NCBI GenBank assembly: GCA_900321955.1
Contig: ONXX01000018.1
Location: 1-12,516, forward strand
Length of the DNA: 12,516 nucleotides
Direction of reading: 5' to 3'
DNA from: an uncultured Bacillota bacterium
GTDB lineage: Bacteria > Bacillota_I > Bacilli_A > Erysipelotrichales > Erysipelotrichaceae
Made by a program: the position numbers and the translations under genes. Under the pieces are notes generated by a model. That model saw only the letters and a list, made by a program, of their open reading frames with translations, searched no databases and was not told where the DNA came from. Shown piece after piece: positions 6,765 through 11,895 of this stretch (position 1 is its first letter; each line of letters opens with the position of its first letter).

Positions 6765-6979
6765 AGATAGATCTCGCAGTCGTCTTCTACTTTCTTGCAG
6801 TTTTTGGCAACTTCCTTCATGACTTCTTTTTCGTTGACGCCGTCTTCAAATTCGACGTTCATCTTCAAAGTCATGAAATTGACAACGGCATTTTTGACGC
6901 CGTTGGTGTTTTTGGCTGCTTCTTCCATTTTGGCAGCGCAGTTGGCGCAGTCAACTTCGATCTTGTAGGTTTTTTTCAT
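6761..6979 (-). CDS. Stand-alone HMA (heavy-metal-associated) domain protein
   Basis: 72 aa, one beta-alpha-beta-beta-alpha-beta HMA domain. The start is the ATG at 6979, placed 8 nt after a GGAGG (6988-6992 on the plus strand as CCTCC). A longer frame to 7003 exists but has no SD and runs into the operator. Metal motif 'VDCANCAAKME' (C11, C14); the Asp before the first Cys is the GMDCxxC form typical of Zn/Cd/Pb ATPase domains rather than the GMTCxxC of copper chaperones. Two extra cysteines, C61 and C68 ('EDDC'), sit at the C-terminus next to acidic residues and could add ligands. Overlapping the ATPase start by 4 nt, it probably works as that pump's detached N-terminal domain or metallochaperone (inference). 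Confidence 0.9.
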   Translation of the reverse strand: MKKTYKIEVDCANCAAKMEEAAKNTNGVKNAVVNFMTLKMNVEFEDGVNEKEVMKEVAKNCKKVEDDCEIYL

Positions 6980-7000
6980 ATGTATATCCTCCATATTGAA

Positions 7001-7022
7001 CATATGAACATCTGTTCATATG
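7001..7022. promoter_or_regulatory. SmtB/CzrA-type operator
   Basis: Perfect inverted repeat with 10-bp arms (CATATGAACA at 7001-7010 and its reverse complement at 7013-7022) around a 2-bp centre. It contains the TGAACA-N2-TGTTCA core known for SmtB-family zinc sensors. It lies 1 bp downstream of the -10 box, covering the expected transcription start, so binding would block initiation. The regulator encoded at the end of the operon is the obvious ligand (inference). Confidence 0.88.
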
Positions 7023-7023
7023 T

Positions 7024-7052
7024 ATTGTATCGCTGTCCTGAGGATTCTGCAA
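7024..7052 (-). promoter_or_regulatory. Sigma-A-type promoter of the Zn/Cd efflux operon
   Basis: On the minus strand: -35 TTGCAG (7047-7052), a 17-bp spacer and -10 TACAAT (7024-7029). The predicted start is near 7017, inside the operator, leaving a leader of about 37 nt with a good SD. Confidence 0.8.
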
Positions 7053-7102
7053 TACATAAAATGATTTTTTCGAAAGAAATATGATCAAAAGGAAAGTTTT
7101 CG

Positions 7103-7110
7103 TATAGAAT
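7103..7110 (+). promoter_or_regulatory. Likely -10 region for the DUF2974 gene
   Basis: TATAGAAT contains two overlapping -10-like hexamers 19-25 nt before the ATG at 7129. The -35 is poor and the SD (AAGAGA) is weak, so this is only a candidate. Confidence 0.4.
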
Positions 7111-7128
7111 GAAAGCGAAAAGAGAACT

Positions 7129-8337
7129 ATGAATATTTTGGATTATATCCGTTGGCGAGGGGACCTCACATTCAAAAGCGATCCCTTCAATGACGTGGAC
7201 AACCTCGTATTTTCACAGATGATTTATGCGGATTTTGATCAGGTCCTTAAGAATAAGGACAGTCGTATGACAATCAAAGAGATCGCGGATCGGCTTTTTG
7301 CGTTGCATGACGGGGACATCGAAAAGTCAAAACAGTTCGGCAAGGACGGTATGCTGGTGCTTAGGGAAATGTCGCATGTTCAGCGCTATGAAAACTGCGT
7401 GGTCTACAACTATGAATCGATCCTGCACGCCGATACGACAGAGCAGTTTACCGCATGCATGATCGATCTGCCGGATCACACGACCGTCGTCTGTTTTAAG
7501 GGAACCGATGAGCACATGATCGGCTGGAAGGAAGACTGCTATCTTTCCTACAGGGATATCGCCTCGCAAGAAGATGCCTTAAACTATGTAAACCGCTACT
7601 GCAAGCTCTTTAAGACCTATCGGATCATCGGTCATTCCAAGGGCGGCAATCTGGCCGTCTATGCGGCCGTTCATTGCAAGCCCTGGATTCGCTGGCGCAT
7701 CAAAGAGATCCTGTCCAATGACGGACCGGGTTTGCGTCCGGGTTCCTACGATCCGAAGATCTTTGAAAAGATCAAGGACCGCTACACACTGATCGTTCCG
7801 GAAAAGGATGCGGTCGGTACCATTTATGAACTGGCACCGAAAAAGATCATCGCCCGGGTCTCCACCAAAAACATCGTCGAAGCCCACGGCATATTGACTT
7901 GGCAGGTTTCGGAAGGCCAGATCGTCAAGGCGGACAATGATTCCTATCAGACCGATAAGACCAGACTGGCTCTGCTGGAGTTCTTAAAGAGTTCGACCGA
8001 AGAAGAAAGAAAGTCTTTCATTGAAGAGGTGTTCAAGGCTTTTGATGAAGCGGGCATCACAACAGTGACCCAGCTGGCCCATGGCGGTTTTCCGGTCTTA
8101 TTAAGAGCGATAAAGGAGCTTTCAGAGATCGACTCGGCGTCCAAGAGGGTTGCCTTGAAACTGGCAAAGGTCTTTTCGATCTCTGTATACAGAGGCCTCG
8201 CGTTCCATAAAACCGTTTCCGAACAGGCGAGCTGGCTGAAGGGCAAGGCCAGGTCTCTGGAAGGCAAGATCGGCATTTTAAACAAAGAAAAAGAGCAGGA
8301 AAATACAGAAGAAGAAAAAGAAAAGGAAGATCAATGA
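7129..8337 (+). CDS. DUF2974 (Mbeg1-like) lipase-fold serine hydrolase
   Basis: 402 aa, no signal peptide. Seen: the N-terminal 'NILDYIRWRGDLTFKSDPFNDVDNLVFSQ' region typical of DUF2974; 'VVCFKGTDEHMIGWKEDCYLSY' (120-141), resembling the class 3 lipase strand; and the nucleophile elbow GHSKGGN with S170. 'SNDGPGLRP' (196-204), acid candidate D227 in 'VPEKDAVG' and H253 in 'EAHGILTW' complete a plausible Ser-Asp-His triad. The first ~270 residues are the hydrolase. The rest is a helical extension ending in a very charged tail (about 385-402, nearly all E, K, D, Q and N). No substrate is known for the family; lipid esters are presumed from the fold. It is transcribed alone, divergent from the metal operon with about 150 bp between start codons. 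Confidence 0.85.
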   Translation: MNILDYIRWRGDLTFKSDPFNDVDNLVFSQMIYADFDQVLKNKDSRMTIKEIADRLFALHDGDIEKSKQFGKDGMLVLREMSHVQRYENCVVYNYESILHADTTEQFTACMIDLPDHTTVVCFKGTDEHMIGWKEDCYLSYRDIASQEDALNYVNRYCKLFKTYRIIGHSKGGNLAVYAAVHCKPWIRWRIKEILSNDGPGLRPGSYDPKIFEKIKDRYTLIVPEKDAVGTIYELAPKKIIARVSTKNIVEAHGILTWQVSEGQIVKADNDSYQTDKTRLALLEFLKSSTEEERKSFIEEVFKAFDEAGITTVTQLAHGGFPVLLRAIKELSEIDSASKRVALKLAKVFSISVYRGLAFHKTVSEQASWLKGKARSLEGKIGILNKEKEQENTEEEKEKEDQ

Positions 8338-8346
8338 TCTTCCTTA
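8321..8346. terminator. Bidirectional terminator overlapping two stop codons
   Basis: Perfect 10-bp stem (8323-8332 with 8336-8345) and a 3-nt loop. It spans the last codons and stop (8335-8337) of the DUF2974 gene and the stop (8344-8346) of the glutaredoxin-like gene. The minus-strand transcript has a pyrimidine/T-rich tail (complement of the A-rich stretch 8311-8324). The plus-strand tail is poor. Confidence 0.7.
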
Positions 8347-8658
8347 ACAGTTTTTGCCGTCGATGGAACAGACCGGTCCGGTCTCTTTATAGATCGGTTC
8401 GTTTCCGTATTCCTTGACTACACCTGCCCAGTCCAGTGTGATCGTTCCGTCTTCCTTTACAATCGCCGGGATGCCGATGCTGCCGCCTTGCTTGGCTGCA
8501 TCAAAGACGGGATCGTTGTCTCTGTAATGCAGGAAGATTTTGAGATCGCGCAGGCTCTTGTTGATATCGATGTATTCGTATTCGATGTGGTAAAGTTCAA
8601 AATTTAATTCGCAGTCCCTGCAGTCAGGGCACATTTCACTTCCGTATACTTTTAGCAT
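8344..8658 (-). CDS. Glutaredoxin-like thiol-redox protein
   Basis: 104 aa thioredoxin-fold protein. Start chosen at the ATG at 8658, which has a GAGGTG SD 6 nt upstream; a GTG three codons earlier is in frame but lies inside that SD. Seen: first strand 'MLKVYGSEMCPDCRDC' with the redox pair C10-P-D-C13 and an extra C16, and the cis-proline 'GIPAIV' (P64). A C-terminal tail 'CSIDGKNC' adds C97 and C104. The CPDC pair suggests a dithiol reductase or disulfide carrier in the cytoplasm; partner proteins are unknown. Family members of this type are common in anaerobic Bacillota. Transcribed alone. Confidence 0.82.
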   Translation of the reverse strand: MLKVYGSEMCPDCRDCELNFELYHIEYEYIDINKSLRDLKIFLHYRDNDPVFDAAKQGGSIGIPAIVKEDGTITLDWAGVVKEYGNEPIYKETGPVCSIDGKNC

Positions 8659-8676
8659 AAAGTTCACCTCATAAAC

Positions 8677-8685
8677 AGTATAACA
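8677..8685 (-). promoter_or_regulatory. Extended -10 promoter of the glutaredoxin-like gene
   Basis: TGT followed by TATACT on the minus strand, with expected start near 8670 and a leader of about 12 nt carrying the SD. Immediately upstream, AGGCT and AGCCT (8685-8689, 8695-8699) form a small inverted repeat with a 5-nt centre that could bind a regulator. Confidence 0.5.
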
Positions 8686-8718
8686 GGCTGATTAAGCCTA
8701 TTATACAATTATGTTCGA

Positions 8719-8747
8719 TTGAAAAATACTTTTCAACAAAGTAGAAT
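8719..8747 (+). promoter_or_regulatory. Sigma-A-type promoter with an internal palindrome, upstream of the acyltransferase-fold gene
   Basis: -35 TTGAAA (8719-8724), 17-bp spacer, -10 TAGAAT (8742-8747); expected start near 8754 with an SD (AAGGAG, 8761-8766) in the leader. A perfect inverted repeat, TTGAAAA (8719-8725) and TTTTCAA (8730-8736), covers the -35 and half the spacer and looks like a repressor site. Confidence 0.75.
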
Positions 8748-8773
8748 GAATGGGTGTAGTAAGGAGTTTAATT

Positions 8774-9649
8774 ATGGACAGATTTGATGCCAAATATTTA
8801 AAAGACTGTGATTCCATGCATTTTATCATGCCGTTCATGTTTCCGAACCGCTGCGATAATCAGACGTATTTCACTTTTCAGATCGATCTGACGAATCTGA
8901 ATGAATTTATCAAAAAGAAAAATGCTGACAATCCGGATTACAAGTACAATATGTTCCAGTGCATCGTTACCGGTGTTTTGAAGATCGTCACCCTGCGTTC
9001 TAAGCTTTCGATTTTTATTCATGACCGCAAGATGTACAAGCGCAATGAAGTTTCGGCAGCTTTCACGGTGAAACAGGAATTTGCGGATGACGGCGGTGAG
9101 GTCCTTTGTTTCATCCATTCCAAGCCGGAGTGGAACATCGATGATGTTCATAACGAACTGAAAAGGCAGCTCTTAAAACTGAAGAACAAGTCCTATGTCG
9201 ATGAGTCTACCGGTTTCATGGATAAATTCAATAAGCTGCCAAAGTTCATTTCCCGTCCGCTCCTTCGTTTCGTCTGCTGGCTGGAAAAGAAATCACTGAT
9301 CCCGAAAGCTCTGATCGAGACGGATCCTTATCACTCTTCTGTTGTGCTGGCCAATCTGGGTTCCATCGGTCTGCCGGATGGCTATCATCATCTGACCAAC
9401 TGGGGCACGACGTCAATGTTTGTCGTCATCGGCCAGAGCGGCAAGATGCCGTTCTTCGAGAACGAACAGGTCGTCTTCAAGGATGGCGTTAAGCTTGGCT
9501 TTACGGTCGATGAAAGAATCGCTGACGGATACTACTTCTCCAAGTCCATCAAGATGCTGAAGCTGTTCCTGGAACAGCCGGAACTTCTGGATCTGCCGTT
9601 AAACGAAAAGCTCTCCGATGAGCTTTGGGCAAAGATCAACATGAAATAA
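8774..9649 (+). CDS. CAT/E2-type acyltransferase-fold protein with altered active site
   Basis: 291 aa. Start ATG at 8774, seven nt after AAGGAG; an earlier in-frame ATG at 8750 lies in the predicted leader and lacks an SD. The protein matches the catalytic-domain fold shared by chloramphenicol acetyltransferase and the E2 subunit of 2-oxoacid dehydrogenases. Seen: central 'SSVVLANLGSIGL' (188-200), 'WGTTSMFVVIG' (210-220) and the C-terminal 'GFTVDERIADGYYF' (242-255). In E2 enzymes this last segment is DHRxxDG, whose His is the catalytic base; here the position is E247, while D246, R248, D251 and G252 remain. There is no lipoyl domain or peripheral-subunit-binding domain, and no dehydrogenase genes lie nearby, so it is not a normal E2. 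It could be a small-molecule acyltransferase with different chemistry, or a binding protein. Confidence 0.78.
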   Translation: MDRFDAKYLKDCDSMHFIMPFMFPNRCDNQTYFTFQIDLTNLNEFIKKKNADNPDYKYNMFQCIVTGVLKIVTLRSKLSIFIHDRKMYKRNEVSAAFTVKQEFADDGGEVLCFIHSKPEWNIDDVHNELKRQLLKLKNKSYVDESTGFMDKFNKLPKFISRPLLRFVCWLEKKSLIPKALIETDPYHSSVVLANLGSIGLPDGYHHLTNWGTTSMFVVIGQSGKMPFFENEQVVFKDGVKLGFTVDERIADGYYFSKSIKMLKLFLEQPELLDLPLNEKLSDELWAKINMK

Positions 9650-9650
9650 T

Positions 9651-9679
9651 AAAGCGGGCATCAGTAGATGCCCGCTTCT
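9651..9679. terminator. Bidirectional terminator between the acyltransferase-fold and folate genes
   Basis: Perfect 11-bp GC-rich stem (9652-9662 with 9667-9677) and a 4-nt loop. On the plus strand it is followed by TTCTGTT, and on the minus strand by CTTTATTATTT. The minus-strand stop (9661-9663) lies within it, and the plus-strand gene ends with tandem stops TAATAA just before. Confidence 0.85.
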
Positions 9680-10185
9680 GTTATGATCATATCCATCGGG
9701 ATATCGTTGATATCTGTTATGATCTGATCGAGCTTTTGCGCTTCAAAGGCGACCGCGATCTTTGTTGCCTTGAGATCTTTCAGAAAGATATCGTAGTAGC
9801 CGCCTCCGTGTCCGAGGCGGTTTTTGTATGCATCGAAGCCGACGCAGGGAACGATGATGACATCGAGATCCTTCTTATCGATCAGGATGGAATTATCCGG
9901 ATCGGGTTCAAGGATGCCATAGCGGTTTTTGATCATTAAAGCATTCGGAATGCGTGCTTCCATCTGTCGGCCTTTTCGAATCAAAGGATAGGCGACCTTG
10001 AAATTGGTGTTGATCATTGAAACATCCACTTCACTTGCAATCGGCGAATAGGACAGGATCGTCTTACCCCGCAGGAAGGGAAGCAGTCTTTCACAGATGA
10101 TTTTCGAATCGTCTTCTCGTTGTTTATAAGAAAGGCTGTCTCTTGCGTTTAGACAGATCAGACGCTGATTTGATTTATCGGGCAT
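9661..10185 (-). CDS. 5-formyltetrahydrofolate cyclo-ligase
   Basis: 174 aa from the ATG at 10185, within the usual 170-200 aa. It converts 5-formyl-THF to 5,10-methenyl-THF using ATP, in cytosolic one-carbon metabolism. Seen: N-terminal 'DKSNQRLICLNARDSLS' (K4, R8, R15), 'YSPIASEVD' with E52, 'YGILEPDP' (89-96) and the signature 'GFDAYKNRLGHGGGYYD' (116-132), which forms the ATP/substrate site. The C-terminal 'DMIITEAGIY' is typical. Start choice: the ATG at 10185 overlaps the upstream PTS gene by 11 nt and best fits family N-termini; an ATG at 10200 is possible. Neither has an SD, so translation is probably coupled. It shares a transcript with the EIIC gene, with no obvious functional link. 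Confidence 0.92.
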   Translation of the reverse strand: MPDKSNQRLICLNARDSLSYKQREDDSKIICERLLPFLRGKTILSYSPIASEVDVSMINTNFKVAYPLIRKGRQMEARIPNALMIKNRYGILEPDPDNSILIDKKDLDVIIVPCVGFDAYKNRLGHGGGYYDIFLKDLKATKIAVAFEAQKLDQIITDINDIPMDMIITEAGIY

Positions 10186-11254
10186 TTTTGTGTGTGACAT
10201 AGGTGATCGCAAAACCGATCAGGCAGCCGATGACCATGGAGATCGCTGCGTGCAGGATGGAAGAATCCGGTCCGATCGTCGTTAAGATGCCGAAAGTTCC
10301 GAACGAAGCCATCGCATAGGATTTGACGCCCATCATGCCGGCATAGAGTCCGGCAAAGAAACCGCCGATGCTTAGGGCACTCAAGGCTTTAAAGTCTTTC
10401 ATGACGATGCCGAACAACGCGGGTTCGCTGGTCCCGCCCACTGCCGAAGTGATGGCGGCGGCCAGGGTTTCGCTTTTGCGGTCTTTGAGATATAAGGCAA
10501 GGGTGACAAAGCCCAGGATATTGTTGTAGAGAACGTTGGAGAAAAACAAAATCGGATCGACACCGCTTGATGCCAGTAGAAGCATCGCACTGAGATTGGC
10601 ACCGCCCAATCCGAAAATGGTGATGAAAGGGATGATGGCACACATGATGGCGTTGCCGATCGGACCCAGGCTCTTTAACCAGAGGATCAGTTCAACCAGT
10701 TTGTTTCCTAAAAAGACACCTAAAGGACCGATCAGACAGAAGGCGATCGGAACCATGAGGATGATCGTGGTGAGCGGCAGAAGAATAGGCCGCAGATTAT
10801 CCGAAAGCTTTTTGTCTAAGAAATGGTAGATATAGGACATCAGCCATACGGCGATGATCGAGGAGATGACCTGATTGCCGTAATCGGTTGAGGCGATCGG
10901 CAGTCCAAAGACGGAGAGGCTTCTTCCTTCGGCGACCAGTTTTACGAACGTCGGTGACAGCAGCATTGCGCCGATCAGGGCAGCAATGAAGCGGTCGACT
11001 TTAAACACATCACCGGAGGAAACGGCGATGTAGATCGGCATGAAGTAGTAGCCGGCATCGGCAACAAAAGAAAAGACGATGAAGGTATCACTGTCCTGGG
11101 CCAGCAGATTCAATACCTGCGGGCCAAGCACGATGAGGATGACCTTCAGCATGCCTACGCCGATCATGATCGGCAAAGTCGGCACGATGCAGTCGACTAA
11201 AGTGGATAAGACCTTGGAAAGGCCTTCTTTTATTTTTGAAAGAAATGCTTTCAT
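10175..11254 (-). CDS. Orphan PTS EIIC permease, beta-glucoside type
   Basis: 359 aa, about ten hydrophobic segments. It is a sugar-translocating EIIC domain of the glucose/beta-glucoside superfamily. Seen: N-terminal 'VPTLPIMIGVGMLKVIL' (24-40), 'YFMPIYIAVSSGDVFKVDRFIAALIGAMLLSP' split over 70-101, 'GLPIASTDYGNQVISSIIAVWLMSY' split over 117-141, 'IGPLGVFLG' (175-183), and the substrate-loop motif 'GGTSEPALFGI' (273-283), corresponding to GITEPA in relatives. There is no EIIB (phospho-Cys) or EIIA (phospho-His) domain fused, and none encoded in the window. It would need those from elsewhere, or act outside normal phosphotransfer. No SD; an extended -10 lies almost on the start codon. The gene overlaps the folate gene by 11 nt. 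Confidence 0.85.
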   Translation of the reverse strand: MKAFLSKIKEGLSKVLSTLVDCIVPTLPIMIGVGMLKVILIVLGPQVLNLLAQDSDTFIVFSFVADAGYYFMPIYIAVSSGDVFKVDRFIAALIGAMLLSPTFVKLVAEGRSLSVFGLPIASTDYGNQVISSIIAVWLMSYIYHFLDKKLSDNLRPILLPLTTIILMVPIAFCLIGPLGVFLGNKLVELILWLKSLGPIGNAIMCAIIPFITIFGLGGANLSAMLLLASSGVDPILFFSNVLYNNILGFVTLALYLKDRKSETLAAAITSAVGGTSEPALFGIVMKDFKALSALSIGGFFAGLYAGMMGVKSYAMASFGTFGILTTIGPDSSILHAAISMVIGCLIGFAITYVTHKNAR

Positions 11255-11255
11255 A

Positions 11256-11271
11256 CAGATTTATTCTATCA
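11256..11271 (-). promoter_or_regulatory. Extended -10 promoter of the EIIC gene, near-leaderless
   Basis: TGA followed by TAGAAT (11263-11268) on the minus strand, eight nt before the ATG, giving a leader of about 2 nt. No SD and no strong -35 are seen. Confidence 0.5.
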
Positions 11272-11274
11272 TGG

Positions 11275-11306
11275 CAAAAGAAAAGATCTTCTTTTTCAGA
11301 GATCTT
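11275..11306 (-). terminator. Rho-independent terminator after queH
   Basis: 7-bp perfect stem (11283-11289 with 11300-11306) with a 10-nt loop, then TTCTTTT on the minus strand. The queH stop codon (11296-11298) lies in the loop. It separates the queuosine genes from the EIIC unit. Confidence 0.65.
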
Positions 11307-11895
11307 CTCGGATGGAATAGATGCAGCCGCAATAATCCTGGTGGTAAAGGCCAAGATCCTTGTTGAGCTTGTCGTTCATGGTGATGCCGTCGCCTTTTTT
11401 GAAATCGGCATGCAGGTAAGTGACTTCCGGATACTTCTTCTGCAGGTCTTCACCGATTTCGTTGAGCCAGTCGGCGTTCTTGCGGTTGGAGATGGACATG
11501 ACGGTCGTGGCGTAGGGATAGTGATGCTTCTTCGCGTAGGCGAAGGTTCTTTCCATGCGCAGACGGTAGCACAGTCTGCAGCGTCTTCCGCCTTCCGGCT
11601 CGTCCTTTAAGGCGACGAGGTTTTCCATATAGGCTTCATTGTCATAATGATCTTCGACCAGCCTGATGGAATCATCGTTCAATATCGAGAGATAGGTTTT
11701 TAAGGCGTTCAATCTTCTTTCATATTCCTCATATGGATAGATGTTGGAATTGGAGAAAAAGATGGTGATATCGAAGTATTTGCGCAGATACTGCAGAGGG
11801 TAGACCGAACAGACACCGCAGCAGATATGGATGAGCAGCTGCGGTCTTCCTTTGAGTTCTTCGATCTGTTTGAGATGTTTCTGATAATTATTCAT
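11296..11895 (-). CDS. queH: Epoxyqueuosine reductase QueH
   Basis: 199 aa from the ATG at 11895. QueH reduces epoxyqueuosine to queuosine in tRNA wobble position 34, the last step of the pathway, and is an iron-sulfur enzyme unrelated to QueG. Seen: 'IHICCGVCS' (C25, C26, C29), '[12 protein letters not shown]' (C106, C109), '[13 protein letters not shown]' (128-140) and C-terminal 'QDYCGCIYS' (C189, C191). These are the conserved cysteine sets of the DUF208/QueH family; family knowledge assigns several as cluster and redox cysteines. The start overlaps the queA stop by 8 nt (ATGAATAA). A longer frame to 11919 exists, but the extra residues only restate queA codons in another frame. Pairing with queA confirms the pathway. 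Confidence 0.95.
   Translation of the reverse strand: MNNYQKHLKQIEELKGRPQLLIHICCGVCSVYPLQYLRKYFDITIFFSNSNIYPYEEYERRLNALKTYLSILNDDSIRLVEDHYDNEAYMENLVALKDEPEGGRRCRLCYRLRMERTFAYAKKHHYPYATTVMSISNRKNADWLNEIGEDLQKKYPEVTYLHADFKKGDGITMNDKLNKDLGLYHQDYCGCIYSIREDL

Noticed and set aside
6980..7003. A longer HMA protein starting at 7003.
   Set aside because: The extra 8 residues are the SD region and operator edge read as codons; a GGAGG 8 nt before the ATG at 6979 decides the shorter start.
8774..9649. Calling this gene a chloramphenicol resistance acetyltransferase.
   Set aside because: The catalytic His of CAT is replaced by Glu and the sequence is closer to stand-alone E2-like proteins; resistance cannot be claimed.
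10389..10829. Several 80-97-codon frames on both strands within the EIIC gene.
   Set aside because: They are long only because of GC-rich codon use in the membrane protein gene; none has an SD or recognisable domains.
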